Below are positions 41,314 to 50,980 of a stretch of 64,000 nt of DNA, in pieces. The stretch covers positions 186,001 to 250,000 of the forward strand of contig NZ_BLXZ01000001.1 of the NCBI RefSeq assembly GCF_014193675.1. The letters run 5' to 3'. The translations under genes were made by a program, and so were the position numbers. The notes under the pieces are model-generated. The model did no database searches and had not been told where the DNA came from. It worked only from the letters and a program-made list of their open reading frames with translations. This stretch comes from Geomonas limicola. GTDB lineage: Bacteria > Desulfobacterota > Desulfuromonadia > Geobacterales > Geobacteraceae. Within the stretch, counting starts at the first letter, position 1. Each line of letters begins with the position of its first letter.

Positions 41314-42630
41314 TTACAGCAGATTGGCCGCCAATTCGGCAAGTTCTGAGCGCTCGCCCTTCATCATGGTGATGTGGCCCGAGATGCTCTGTTCTTTCAG
41401 GCGCTCGACCAGGTAGGTGAGGCCGTTACTCTCGGCATCCACGTACGGGTTGTCGATCTGGTACGGGTCGCCGGTCAACACGATCTTGGTCCCCTCCCCC
41501 GCCCGGGTCACGATGGTCTTGATCTCGTGCGGGGTCAGGTTCTGGGCCTCGTCAACGATGAGGTACTGGTTCGGAATGGAGCGCCCCCTGATGTAGGTGA
41601 GCGGTTCGATCTCCAGGATCCCCATGGCCATCAGTTCCTTGTACCCCTTGCTGTGGCGCTTCTCCCCCTCGTGACCGGTCAAAAGGAGCTCGACGTTGTC
41701 GAAGATCGGCTGCATCCACGGGGTGAGCTTTTCCTCCAGGTCACCCGGCAGAAAGCCGAGGTCGCGCCCCATCGGGAAGACCGGACGGGAGACCAGGAGC
41801 CGGTTGTAGACGTTCTCCTCGGCGGTCTTCTGGAGGCCGGCCGCGATGGCGAGCAGCGTCTTGCCGGTACCGGCCTTGCCCACCAGCGAGACGATCTTGA
41901 TGTCGTCGTCCAAAAGGGCATCGAGGGCAAACGACTGCTCCCGGTTTCTCGGGAACAGGCTCCAGACCCCTTCCTGCCCCGCCCCCTTGAGCGGCAGGAC
42001 CCGCTTGGAACGCCCGTCGTACCGGGCGATTGCCGAGTGTGACTCGTTGCCGGCCTCGATCAGGGTGACGTACTGGTTGGGGAGCAACCTCGCCTCGAGC
42101 TCGAGCCAACCCTGGCTATAGAAGCGGTCGATCACCTCGGCAGCGACTTCAAGCTCGCTGATCCCGGTGTAGAGTTCGCTGATGGACACCTTGTCCGACT
42201 CGTAGTCCTGGGCGGCGAGCCCCAGGGCGTCGGCCTTGATGCGCAGGTTGGTGTCCTTGGTGACCAGGATGACCGGCACCGACTCGGTTTCCATGAGGTC
42301 GACGGCCACCGCGAGGATCCGGTTGTCGCCGCGTTCCTCGCGCAACTCGGGAGGCAGGCGTTTCATCACCTTCTCTTCGTAGATCTCGATCCGCAGGCTG
42401 CCGCCGTTTTCCAGCTCGATTCCCTGGGAAAGCGATCCCTTTTTCCGGAAGGCGTCCATGATGCGCGAAACCTGGCGGGCGTTTCTGCCGGTCTCGTTCA
42501 TGTCCTTCTTGAAGCGGTCGATCTCCTCGATCACCGTGATCGGGATAATGATGGAGTTGTCCTCGAACCTGCCAAGGGCCTGGGCATCGTAAAGAAGAAC
42601 ATTGGTGTCGAGCACGTAGATTTTCTTCAT
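41314..42630 (-). CDS. PhoH-family ATPase with N-terminal PIN domain
   Basis: A 438-aa protein: a PIN ribonuclease domain (about 1-140; KKIYVLDTNVLLYDAQALG, acidic residues EEIDRFK and DNRILAVA) fused to a PhoH ATPase domain (about 230-438; Walker A GKAGTGKTLLAIAAGL, Walker B YLIVDEAQNLTPHEIKT). This PhoH2-type architecture couples ATP-driven RNA unwinding to cleavage. The start was placed 26 codons inside the longest frame at MKKIYVLDTN, with AGGAGG five bases upstream. Confidence 0.92.
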   Translation of the reverse strand: MKKIYVLDTNVLLYDAQALGRFEDNSIIIPITVIEEIDRFKKDMNETGRNARQVSRIMDAFRKKGSLSQGIELENGGSLRIEIYEEKVMKRLPPELREERGDNRILAVAVDLMETESVPVILVTKDTNLRIKADALGLAAQDYESDKVSISELYTGISELEVAAEVIDRFYSQGWLELEARLLPNQYVTLIEAGNESHSAIARYDGRSKRVLPLKGAGQEGVWSLFPRNREQSFALDALLDDDIKIVSLVGKAGTGKTLLAIAAGLQKTAEENVYNRLLVSRPVFPMGRDLGFLPGDLEEKLTPWMQPIFDNVELLLTGHEGEKRHSKGYKELMAMGILEIEPLTYIRGRSIPNQYLIVDEAQNLTPHEIKTIVTRAGEGTKIVLTGDPYQIDNPYVDAESNGLTYLVERLKEQSISGHITMMKGERSELAELAANLL

Positions 42631-42771
42631 GTCAACCTCCTGTACCTTATCGCATCTCAGATAAACCAGCTTTTCCTCCTGCCGTGCCTGCTCTGCAGCT
42701 GTTCTCATGATAGTTCTGCCCCAACCAGAATGACCGCTGGTCAGAGGCGAATCTGGTGTTCGCCCTGCGGT

Positions 42772-43917
42772 TTAGCCTTTTTCGTCGATTTCATTAAGCG
42801 CCCTCAGGAAGTACTCGATGTCTTCGGGGCTGGTGAAGTAGCCGGGGCTCACCCGCACCGTCCCGGCAGGATAACTGCCGATGGTGCGATGGACATCCGG
42901 CGCACAGTGCAGGCCTACCCGCACACTGATCCCGTAGGTGCGATCCAGCAGGAATCCGATGCTCGCCGGATCCTGGCCGGCAAGATTGAAAGAGATGGCA
43001 TTGCCACGCTCGGCCCCCGGTGCCGGTCCGTAGACCACGGCTCCCGGCAGGGCGCGCAGCCCCTCCAGTACCTGTTCGACCAGCTGTTGTTCCTTTGCTG
43101 CTATCTGCTGCAGCCCCACTTCCTTCACGAACTCGAGACCTGCCAGCAACCCGGCGATCCCCGGGGTGTTCAGGGTGCCGCTTTCGAAGCGGTCCGGAAG
43201 TTCCTCGGGCTGCTCGGGACTACTCGCCTTGCTTCCGGTCCCCCCCACCAACAGCGGGTCGAGATCGACCTCGGGCCCGAGGGCGAGAATGCCGGTTCCG
43301 GGAGGACCGAAGAGCCCCTTGTGCCCCGGCGCCGCCAAAAGGTCGATGGCAAGTTCCCGCACATCGATCGGGAAGTAACCGGCGCTTTGCGCGGCATCGA
43401 CCAGGAAGTAGGCGCCGCTTTTTTTGGCAATTCGGCCGATTTCTGCTATGGGCTGCAGGTTCCCGGTCACGTTGGAGCAGTGCGCCAGGGCGACCAACCG
43501 GGTATTGGGGCGCAGCGCAGCAGCAATATCGGCCACCCGCACCGAGCCGTCGGGCTGCCCCCCTACGAACGTCACCTCTACGCCGCGGGAGCGCATCAGG
43601 TGGAGCGGGCGCACCAAGGCGTTGTGCTCCATGGTGCTGGAGACCACATGATCGCCCGGCTTCAGAAGTCCGTTAACCGCGATGTTGAGGGATTCCGTTG
43701 CACTGTGGGTGAAGATGAGGCGGGAAGAATCGGTGACACCGAAGAAGTCTGCCAGTGCTGAGCGTGCCGAGAAAACGATGCGTGCCGCGTCGAGCCCTTG
43801 CTGGTAACCGCCCCGGCCCGGGGCCACGCCAACTTCCCGCATCGCTGTATCCATCGCCCGGTACACGGATTCCGGTTTCGGGAATGAGGTCGCAGCGTTA
43901 TCGAGGAAGACGGACAT
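42772..43917 (-). CDS. Cysteine desulfurase family aminotransferase (class V)
   Basis: A 381-aa PLP enzyme: MSVFLDNAATSFPKPESVYR start, THSATESLNIAVNG, PLP-Lys motif LLAAPGHKGLFGPPGTG (about residue 200), and a C-terminal active-site region RVGLHCAPDVH with the conserved Cys. It resembles the SufS/CsdA-like group and would release sulfur from cysteine for Fe-S or thio-modification. No scaffold or Suf genes are adjacent, so the acceptor is unknown. The ribosome-binding site is weak; ATG was preferred over the TTG two codons upstream. Confidence 0.9.
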   Translation of the reverse strand: MSVFLDNAATSFPKPESVYRAMDTAMREVGVAPGRGGYQQGLDAARIVFSARSALADFFGVTDSSRLIFTHSATESLNIAVNGLLKPGDHVVSSTMEHNALVRPLHLMRSRGVEVTFVGGQPDGSVRVADIAAALRPNTRLVALAHCSNVTGNLQPIAEIGRIAKKSGAYFLVDAAQSAGYFPIDVRELAIDLLAAPGHKGLFGPPGTGILALGPEVDLDPLLVGGTGSKASSPEQPEELPDRFESGTLNTPGIAGLLAGLEFVKEVGLQQIAAKEQQLVEQVLEGLRALPGAVVYGPAPGAERGNAISFNLAGQDPASIGFLLDRTYGISVRVGLHCAPDVHRTIGSYPAGTVRVSPGYFTSPEDIEYFLRALNEIDEKG

Positions 43918-43967
43918 ACACAATTACTAGCACTTTGGTCCTGGTTTGGCAACCGGTTTCATGAGAT

Positions 43968-45008
43968 TTAAGGCACCAGGCGTTCCGGGTCGCGGCCGGT
44001 CACCCCCAGTTCGTTCAAGAGCCGCTCGGTGAGTTCCTGTTCCACTTGGGTAATGGAAATATCGGTCTCCGGCACGTTATCCACCTTGCCGCCGGCCATC
44101 ATGCCGTGCCCTCCCGCGGTCCCCATACCTGCCACGAGGGCACGGATCAGTTCGCCGGCGTTAATCCTTTCATTAGCGGTTCGGATGGAGAGTATCATCT
44201 CCGAATTGTAGTGTCCCATGGAAAGCACCGTTTCCACCCCCTCCAGCCTGAGCAAAAGATCGGCGAGTTCCGAGACCAGTTCCGGGAACTGCACCGCCTT
44301 CAGTCCGGCTACCAGCACGTTGCCGTAGAGGACCGTGTGCTCGAGAGCGCTATGGAGCGACGTGAAGTACTCGCGCGGCAAGGGGGGGCGCGTGATCTCG
44401 TTCAACAGCGTCTTGTTGGCCATGGGAAAGAGCGTCAGGTAGGCATCCCGGTCGGCACGCCTCGCCTCGCGTCCCAGATCCTGGGTCTCCGACTTGATCG
44501 CGTAGAAGACCGCCGTCGCCAGCTTGGTCCCCAGCGCCACCCCCTGCACCTTGAGGTACTCGTAGAGGATGGTGGCCGTGGTGCCGTACTCGGGGCGGAT
44601 ATCGACCCAGCGGCAGGCGGCACTCGACTCGCGCATCGGGTGGTGATCGATGACGATATCGACCCGGGTCTCCGGCGGCAGCGAGTTGTTGCCGGTACCG
44701 GGCTGGGTGTCCAACAGGCAGATAACCTGGTACATCTTGAGATCGATAATGGGAAACGGGGTCAGCGGAATCTGCAGGGACTTCGCCATGGCGAGGTTTT
44801 CACTACGGCCGATCATCCCGGAGAAGGCGATCACCGCCTCCTTGTTCAGGCGGACCGCAAAGAGGTGCCGGAGTGCCATCGCCGAGGCGAGCGAGTCGGG
44901 GTCGGGATTGTCGTGCACGATGATCAGGATGCGGCCGCGGCCGCTGACCCAGGTGAGCATCGAGTTGGTATAGGTCAGAAGGTCAGGAAGTCGAGCATTG
45001 AGTGTCAC
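43968..45008 (-). CDS. DHH-family phosphoesterase (NrnA-like)
   Basis: A 346-aa DHH/DHHA1 protein. Motifs include ILIIVHDNPDPDSLASAMAL (about residues 35-54), LLDTQPGTGNN, IVIDHHPMRES (the DHH signature) and C-terminal GGHGMMAGGK of DHHA1. Relatives degrade oligoribonucleotides, pAp or linear cyclic-dinucleotide products such as pApA. The GTG start was chosen because GGGGGG precedes it and it gives a standard N-terminus; the longest frame adds 60 unrelated residues. It stands alone on the minus strand. Confidence 0.88.
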   Translation of the reverse strand: MTLNARLPDLLTYTNSMLTWVSGRGRILIIVHDNPDPDSLASAMALRHLFAVRLNKEAVIAFSGMIGRSENLAMAKSLQIPLTPFPIIDLKMYQVICLLDTQPGTGNNSLPPETRVDIVIDHHPMRESSAACRWVDIRPEYGTTATILYEYLKVQGVALGTKLATAVFYAIKSETQDLGREARRADRDAYLTLFPMANKTLLNEITRPPLPREYFTSLHSALEHTVLYGNVLVAGLKAVQFPELVSELADLLLRLEGVETVLSMGHYNSEMILSIRTANERINAGELIRALVAGMGTAGGHGMMAGGKVDNVPETDISITQVEQELTERLLNELGVTGRDPERLVP

Positions 45009-45284
45009 GAAATCACCCCCCGAAAAGCGTCTACCATGTGTGAGTGTAGCCCACCGGTACCGGTTAGGCAAGACTCTCATTATGACAGAGAGGGGTGGCT
45101 GCACGATGAAGGGCTGCGAGCGGAAAAGCCCGCGATATGCGGTGGGAATGCCATCCTGATCGGGCTTCAAAATTCCGGAGAAATTCATTAAGCAGTTTCA
45201 TCGGGTGTCCCGCCTGCAGCGCCCTTCCCGGCAAGGTGTCATAAACCATACGGGTCCTCGGGGGAGTTTCCGAAAGTACCAACG

Positions 45285-45313
45285 AAAAAGGGGGGGCAAT
45301 CGCCCCCCCTTTG
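45285..45313 (-). terminator. Terminator after the glycine-zipper protein gene
   Basis: Minus strand: AAAGGGGGGGCGATTGCCCCCC followed by CTTTTT. It lies about 25 bases after the gene's stop. Confidence 0.9.
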
Positions 45314-45337
45314 AATCTAACCGCTGGTTCGACGACC

Positions 45338-45721
45338 TTAGAACCGGCCGCGAATCAACTCCGCCGTAGCCACGATGGAGGTCTGCCCCTTGGAGTTCGC
45401 TTCACGAATTTCCGGACGTATGGTCGGCATGGAGAAGTGCACCGTGCCATGATCGTACTCGGCCAGCGACCGGGTCGCCATGATGGTACCATAGGTCGCG
45501 CCAGCAAGTACCCCAGCCGCGGCCCCGTAGCCGATGTAATCGAAGTGCTTGCTCGGTTTCTTGGTAAAAGCCATCACTGCGGCACCGACCAGCCCGCCGG
45601 AGAGTCCGCCATAGAGGCAGTCCTCGAAAAACGACTTGAGACTGGTATCAGCCGCCAAGCAGGGCGTCGCGAGAAAAACCAGGGTGAGCGCCATGGCGAT
45701 GCTGCGTTGAAGCTTGTACAT
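45338..45721 (-). CDS. Exported protein with glycine-zipper-like segment, unknown function
   Basis: A 127-aa protein with a signal peptide (MYKLQRSIAMALTLVFLATP, then CLAA) and two Gly/Ala-rich hydrophobic stretches (YGGLSGGLVGAAVMAFT and YGAAAGVLAGATYGTIM) like glycine zippers, followed by a beta-rich tail. GAGGGG lies before the chosen ATG, 25 codons inside the longest frame. Probably a periplasmic or outer-membrane-associated small protein; no family recognised. A strong terminator follows. Confidence 0.75.
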   Translation of the reverse strand: MYKLQRSIAMALTLVFLATPCLAADTSLKSFFEDCLYGGLSGGLVGAAVMAFTKKPSKHFDYIGYGAAAGVLAGATYGTIMATRSLAEYDHGTVHFSMPTIRPEIREANSKGQTSIVATAELIRGRF

Positions 45722-45993
45722 GCAAAAACCCCTCGTCTGCTGGTGTGGCACTTCGCACACCGTATTAGCAAAAAAGGGGCCATAAAACAAAAACATAGCC
45801 AGAGAGATGGGTATCCACCCGGTATTTAAGGGTTTTATTTTGATGCCACATGAGTGACAATTATAAAAAAGGGTGCTGAAGGATTCTCATGTGTCCTTTG
45901 CGCCTCACCTGTCGGCAAGATTGACTGAAAAGTGACTGATTTTCAGCTATTTGGCTAACCAACGTCAAAGCACGGCAAGGTGTGTCAATTTTG

Positions 45994-48621
45994 CTACAGC
46001 CCTGCAATGAGCCCCTGTACCAACTGAAGCTCATCCTCCCGACTGTGCACCGAACCGTTCAGCCGCGCGCTCAATACCGCGTCCAGGATCTCGCGGTAGC
46101 GCGGTCCCTTGGCCAAGCCGAGCTTTTTCAGGTCGTCCCCGCGGACCAGGGTGCGTACTCCCTGCAGCTTCGTGAAGTAGAGCGAGATGCAGCGCCTGAG
46201 CTCGGCGTTTCGGGTTTTCGCCATCTGGTAGAGCAGCACCTCTACCGGAAGCCCGCGCAGGAAGAAGTAGATCTCGCTGTTGTCGAGTTTTCCCTGCTGG
46301 ATGAGTTTGCGTTCCAGGCCCGCCAGCAGTTCGTTTCCCTGGCGCCGCGCCAGGGCCAACTTTTCCTTGAAGTGCTCGCTCACCGCAAGCCGGTTGCAGG
46401 TACTCAGGAACTCATCGTCGTTCAGGCTGTCGCACAAGACCAGGAAAAAAACTGACCAGCTCTCGTAGCTTGCCTCGAGGTAGAGCATGTCGTACCAGGA
46501 GACCACGTAACGGGCGTCTTCCAGCATCTCCTGCAGGGTAAGGGAGAGTTCGAGGTCGGGGTGGATGAAACGCAGCAGCCCCAAGGAGGCCATGCGCCCG
46601 ATCCCCTTGAGGGGTTCCTTCTCCTTGAGGATCTGGATCAGTTCGGTCAACAGGCGACGCCCGCCCAACTTCTCGAGAAACTCCATCTTCACCGCGTTTT
46701 TGATCAGGTCCTCGGTGTGGCGCGCTATCTTGAAGTTGAGGCGCTGTTCGAAACGGATGGCACGAAACACCCGGGTGGGGTCTTCCACGAAGGAGAGGTT
46801 GTGCAGCACCCGGATCACCTTGGCCTGCAGGTCCCGGTAGGCTCCGAAGTAGTCGATGAGGGTACCGAACGAGGCGGCATTCAGGCGGATGGCGAGCGTG
46901 TTCACCGTGAAGTCCCGGCGGTAGAGGTCCATCTTGAGGGAGGAGTGTTCCACGGTCGGGAGCGCACCGGGTGATTCGTAGTATTCCAGGCGCGTGCTGG
47001 CGACGTCGATCTTGCTGCCGTCCGGGAGGACGATTACGGCGGTGCCGAACTTCTGGTGGCTTTTGACACGACCGCCGTGCTGCACAGCAAAGGCCTCGGC
47101 GAAGAGGATGCCGTCACCCTCGACGGTGACGTCCATGTCGGCGTTGTCGTGCCCCAAGAGGAGGTCACGCACGAAGCCGCCCACGGCATACACCGGAAGC
47201 TCCAGACGGTCGCCGACCCGCCCGAGATCGTGCAGGACCCGCACGGCAGCCGGCGCGAGGTTGCGGTTCATCAGGCTCTCGATCTCGCGGTTTTTCACCT
47301 GCTGGGCATCCCGCGCCAGGTCGTAGAGGGCCTCGCCCCCCAGGCTGTAGCGCAACAGGTCGGTGCGGGTGATCACCCCTACCAGTTGCGCGTCCGAGAG
47401 GATCGGAACCAGTCGCACGTCGCCCCCCACCATGTACGCCTGGATCTCGCTGATCGGCGTATCGGGGGTGGCGGTCAGGAATTCGGAGTGCATGTAGTCG
47501 GCAACCGGCACCTGCCCCAGGTTGTGGTAGAGCGCCTTCTCCACGATCTTGCGCGAGATGATGCCACGCACCTTCTTGCCGGCGACCACGGGCATGGCGC
47601 TTACGTTGTAGCGCACCAACTGCTCCTGGGCCTGCTCGATAGTGCAGGTAGGCGGCAGGGTCTTGACCGGCGAGGACATGATGTCCCGGGCCAGGCGACG
47701 CGGGTCGACACGCTGACGGAGCACCGTTTCCAGACGCTCCAGCACCTGAATCAGCGTAAGGCCGCGCACGGTGGCCGAAGCCGCGCTGGCGTGGCCGCCC
47801 CCCCCCAACTCCTGCAGGATCTCCCCTACCCTCACCTCGGGGATCCGGCTGCGAGCGATCACGTAGACCCGATCTCCCATGCCGACCACCAAAAAGAGCG
47901 CCTGGAGGTTCTCCATGTCCCGGATCATGTGGGCGAGCCCCGCAATTTCCCCGACGTAGCGATCTACCGAGGCCTGCGCGATGGAGATATCCACCCCCTT
48001 GTAGGAGGTGGTTTTCAGGGAGTTCAAAAGGTCGTTCAAAAGCGAGACCTGCTCGGCGGTAAGCTCCTTGCCGATCGAGTTGGCCACCTCGTTCAGGTTG
48101 GCCCCGCGCTCCAAAAGCCAGGCAGCTGCCGCGTAGTCCTCCGCGGTGGTCGAGGGATAGGTGAGGTTGCCGGTATCCTCGTGGATGCCGAGCATCATGA
48201 GGGTCGCCTCGAAGGGGGACACCTCGATGGCGCGCTGCATGAGGAAACTGACCAGGATGGTGGTAGTCGAGCCGCAGGGGCGCACCACCCCCCCGGTGGG
48301 ATTCAAATCCCCGGTGGAGCGCGGGTGGTGGTCGAAGATATGGATCTCGAGCCCCCCCGCCTTGGCGAGTTCGCCGAAGCGGGCGATGCGCGAGGAGTGC
48401 TGGCAATCGACGATGATCAGGCGGGTTATGCGGGAAAAGTCGATCTCTTTCAGGCGGGTGAAATCCGGAAGGGGGCCGGGCTGTTTCTGGAAGAAGTCCC
48501 GCACCCCCTTTTCCTGCGCCCCCGAGAAGACCAGCAGGGCCTCGGGGTAGAGTTTCTTGGCTGCAACCATGGAGCCGATGCAGTCGAAGTCAGCGTTGAC
48601 GTGGGTAGTGATTATCTCCAT
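45994..48621 (-). CDS. DHH-CBS-poly(A) polymerase protein (tRNA nucleotidyltransferase, probable A-adding)
   Basis: An 875-aa multidomain protein. Residues 1-300 are a DHH/DHHA1 phosphoesterase (HVNADFDCIGSM, FDHHPRSTGD, GGGGHASAAS). About 310-430 is a pair of CBS domains (DIMSSPVKTLPPT, VADYMHSEFLTATPD). About 480-860 is a class II tRNA nucleotidyltransferase (YAVGGFVRDLLLGHDNADMD, VVEDPTRVFRAIRFEQRLNF). This architecture belongs to A-adding or CCA-adding enzymes of delta-type bacteria and can both trim and build tRNA 3' ends. Its ATG shares one base with the stop of the MEMO-like gene (TGATG), so they are coupled. Confidence 0.9.
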   Translation of the reverse strand: MEIITTHVNADFDCIGSMVAAKKLYPEALLVFSGAQEKGVRDFFQKQPGPLPDFTRLKEIDFSRITRLIIVDCQHSSRIARFGELAKAGGLEIHIFDHHPRSTGDLNPTGGVVRPCGSTTTILVSFLMQRAIEVSPFEATLMMLGIHEDTGNLTYPSTTAEDYAAAAWLLERGANLNEVANSIGKELTAEQVSLLNDLLNSLKTTSYKGVDISIAQASVDRYVGEIAGLAHMIRDMENLQALFLVVGMGDRVYVIARSRIPEVRVGEILQELGGGGHASAASATVRGLTLIQVLERLETVLRQRVDPRRLARDIMSSPVKTLPPTCTIEQAQEQLVRYNVSAMPVVAGKKVRGIISRKIVEKALYHNLGQVPVADYMHSEFLTATPDTPISEIQAYMVGGDVRLVPILSDAQLVGVITRTDLLRYSLGGEALYDLARDAQQVKNREIESLMNRNLAPAAVRVLHDLGRVGDRLELPVYAVGGFVRDLLLGHDNADMDVTVEGDGILFAEAFAVQHGGRVKSHQKFGTAVIVLPDGSKIDVASTRLEYYESPGALPTVEHSSLKMDLYRRDFTVNTLAIRLNAASFGTLIDYFGAYRDLQAKVIRVLHNLSFVEDPTRVFRAIRFEQRLNFKIARHTEDLIKNAVKMEFLEKLGGRRLLTELIQILKEKEPLKGIGRMASLGLLRFIHPDLELSLTLQEMLEDARYVVSWYDMLYLEASYESWSVFFLVLCDSLNDDEFLSTCNRLAVSEHFKEKLALARRQGNELLAGLERKLIQQGKLDNSEIYFFLRGLPVEVLLYQMAKTRNAELRRCISLYFTKLQGVRTLVRGDDLKKLGLAKGPRYREILDAVLSARLNGSVHSREDELQLVQGLIAGL

Positions 48622-49421
48622 CAATTAACCGTCAGTCCGGCGTAGGCCACGACCCGGTTCAGGTCGCCGTTCACCTCGCCGCTCGTGGTATAGCGCAACA
48701 GGCGCGCTGCGCTGGCGCCCAGTTCCTTGGCAGCCACCAGCATCACCGCGGCCGGGACCACGCCGCACATGGTGATGTTGCGCTGGCGGCACACCCTGAA
48801 TAGCCCCTCCGGGTCCATGGCCGCGATCTCGGCGAGGGCGAGGTCGTCTTTTTCCTTGGCGGATCGGGCATTTTCGTAGTGAGTCATATCGGAACTTGCC
48901 ACGATGAGGACCGGGGCGCCGTACTCTTTGATCGCCTCGGCGATGCCGTGCCCCACCTCCTGGATCGAGGGGAAGTCGCTTAAAGAGAGGCAGAGCGCGG
49001 CGATGCAGACCTGGGGATTGCGCTGCTGCAGAAAGGGGAGCTGGACCTCGAGGGAGTGTTCGAAGCGGTGCGCCGAGGGGTCTTCCTGGACCCGGGGGGT
49101 GTGCTTCAGGATCAGCCCGGCGAGTTTGCTATTGATGGGAACCGGCCCCAGCGGAGTGAGCCACTCCCCGGCCGGGGCCAGGGCGACCGGCGCACCAAAG
49201 CCGGTATGGTTGGGGCCGAGTACCAGCACTGCATCGGGGACTTCCACCACGCCGTAGACCTCGCCGGCCACCTTGCCGGAATAGATGTATCCGGCGTGCG
49301 GCACGACGATGCCCAGCACCGGGGTCGGCTCTCCCGGGGCAATCATGGTATTCACCTCCTCGCGCAACTGGTCCGGGTCTTCGGTGTAAAACTTACCGGC
49401 TACTGCGGGCTGACGTATCAT
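48621..49421 (-). CDS. AmmeMemoRadiSam system protein B (MEMO1-like)
   Basis: A 266-aa MEMO-family protein: MIRQPAVAGKFYTEDPDQLR start, VVPHAGYIYSGKVAGEVYG, LGPNHTGFG, FEHSLEVQLPFLQ and VASSDMTHYE. The fold is related to extradiol dioxygenases. In many bacteria it lies with an AMMECR1 protein and a radical-SAM enzyme; neither is nearby here. The start follows GGGAGG; the 19 extra residues of the longer frame were rejected. The stop overlaps the start of the nucleotidyltransferase gene. Confidence 0.92.
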   Translation of the reverse strand: MIRQPAVAGKFYTEDPDQLREEVNTMIAPGEPTPVLGIVVPHAGYIYSGKVAGEVYGVVEVPDAVLVLGPNHTGFGAPVALAPAGEWLTPLGPVPINSKLAGLILKHTPRVQEDPSAHRFEHSLEVQLPFLQQRNPQVCIAALCLSLSDFPSIQEVGHGIAEAIKEYGAPVLIVASSDMTHYENARSAKEKDDLALAEIAAMDPEGLFRVCRQRNITMCGVVPAAVMLVAAKELGASAARLLRYTTSGEVNGDLNRVVAYAGLTVN

Positions 49422-49499
49422 GGAAGCCTCCCTTGGTGCCGTGAAACCGGAATGGGCGCGGCCTAAGCAGCCGGGCATGGTGCTTATTCTAACAGAGGG

Positions 49500-50081
49500 C
49501 TACGGGGCTTCAACAGGATCGAGCGGCAGCGCCGGCTGGTCCGCGAACGGGTCGGGTGGCGCCAGTTCCTGAATCTCCTTCAGGGTGGGGAGCGCGTTCA
49601 GGTCCTTAAGCCCGAAGAGTTCCAGGAACTCGCGGCTGGTACCGTAGATGAGCGGCTTGCCCGGCACGTCCTTCTTCCCGAGAATGCGGAGAAGCTTCTT
49701 TTCCAGAAGGCTCTTGAGCACCCCGCCGGAATCTACGCCGCGCAGGTACTCGATCTCGGCACGGGTGATGGGCTGGCGGTAGGCGATGATGGCGAGCGTC
49801 TCCAGCGCAGACTGGCTGAACTTGACGCCGCGGCTCTTGGTGAGCCTGCGGATGTAGTCGGCGTGCTCGGGTCGGCTGCGCAACTGGTACCCGCCGGCCA
49901 CCTGGGCCAGCACGATACCGCGCTGTGCCTCCTCGTACTCCTGCACCAGCTCCTCGAGCGCACTGCGGATCGCCGAGCGTTCGAACTCCTCCAAAAGGAG
50001 CGCCAGGCGGTCCAGGGTAAGCGGCTGGTCGTACACGAAGAGCAGACTCTCGATGATGGTTTTCAGCGTCCTAGCCGACAA
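49500..50081 (-). CDS. scpB: Segregation and condensation protein B
   Basis: A 193-aa protein with two winged-helix domains: LKTIIESLLFVYDQPLTLDR at the start and FSQSALETLAIIAYRQPITR in the second. ScpB binds ScpA in the SMC condensin that compacts chromosomes. It starts at TTG with AGGAG upstream and overlaps the end of scpA by 11 bases, indicating coupled translation. Confidence 0.94.
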   Translation of the reverse strand: MSARTLKTIIESLLFVYDQPLTLDRLALLLEEFERSAIRSALEELVQEYEEAQRGIVLAQVAGGYQLRSRPEHADYIRRLTKSRGVKFSQSALETLAIIAYRQPITRAEIEYLRGVDSGGVLKSLLEKKLLRILGKKDVPGKPLIYGTSREFLELFGLKDLNALPTLKEIQELAPPDPFADQPALPLDPVEAP

Positions 50082-50868
50082 GAATCTCCTCCTGTTCCAG
50101 CTCTTCCTCGAGATACTCGGATTGAGCCGACGAGGTGAGCCAGATGGATCCCAGGCTCTCCGCCTGGGTGATCTTGATGAGTTTCAGCTTGCAGAGCTCC
50201 AGGATGGACAGGAAGGTGACCACCAGGAGGTCCCGGGTCATCCCGTCGTGAAACAGCGAGTCGAAGCTGATGGTCTTGCCGCCGTGCAAAAGCGTCAGCA
50301 CCTGGCTGATGCGGTCGGCGATACTGATGCCGTCGGTGATCACGCTGTGGAAGGTTTCCACCGACACCCTGCCGAGCACGCGCCGAAAGGCGTCGATCAG
50401 CTCGAAGAGTTCCACGTCGATCGGCTCTTCCTTCGGGGCGTTCTCCGAGATCTCGTCCGAGTCGAATTTCCGGGCGAACACCTCGCGCCCCAGGAGGTTT
50501 CGGCTGGTGAGCTGGTAGGAGGCGTCCCGGTAGCGCTGGTACTCGAGGAGCCGGCGCACCAGCTCGGCGCGCGGGTCTTCCGGTTCGGCGTCCTCTTCCT
50601 CCGGGGTGACCGGCAAGAGCATGCGGGATTTGATCTGCAAAAGCGTCGCTGCCATCACCAGGAACTCCCCCGCTATGTCCAGGTTGAGTTCCTTCATCAG
50701 GTCGAGGTATTCCAGGTACTGCTTGGTGATCGAGGCGATGGGAATATTGTAGATGTCCAGCTCATTCTTCTTGATGAGGTGGAGCAAAAGGTCGAGCGGC
50801 CCCTCGAACTCCTCGATCTGCACCCGGTAGGCGTTCTCGAGGGAATCGGCAAACAGGTTGGATTGCAT
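50071..50868 (-). CDS. scpA: Segregation and condensation protein A
   Basis: A 265-aa kleisin: YRVQIEEFEGPLDLLLHLIK at the N-terminus, NIPIASITKQYLEYLDLM, and a C-terminal winged helix (LVVTFLSILELCKLKLIKIT). It bridges SMC heads with ScpB. The ATG chosen gives the usual family start; a TTG seven codons upstream with CCGGAG before it is an alternative. It overlaps scpB. Confidence 0.93.
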   Translation of the reverse strand: MQSNLFADSLENAYRVQIEEFEGPLDLLLHLIKKNELDIYNIPIASITKQYLEYLDLMKELNLDIAGEFLVMAATLLQIKSRMLLPVTPEEEDAEPEDPRAELVRRLLEYQRYRDASYQLTSRNLLGREVFARKFDSDEISENAPKEEPIDVELFELIDAFRRVLGRVSVETFHSVITDGISIADRISQVLTLLHGGKTISFDSLFHDGMTRDLLVVTFLSILELCKLKLIKITQAESLGSIWLTSSAQSEYLEEELEQEEILVG

Positions 50869-50914
50869 CGTTTCCAGGGGCAAAGGCAACTCCGGGGAAA
50901 GGCGTTGGGTGGTT

Positions 50915-50962
50915 GAGTCGTTGAGCAGGTTGACGGCAGTTCTTGCCCCTACTCAACGACTC
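50915..50962. repeat. 11-bp perfect inverted repeat between trpS and scpA
   Basis: GAGTCGTTGAG and CTCAACGACTC pair exactly with a 26-base loop, in the 112-base gap between trpS and scpA. No T-run follows. Confidence 0.6.
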
Positions 50963-50980
50963 GGCACGTCTACCGTGGTT

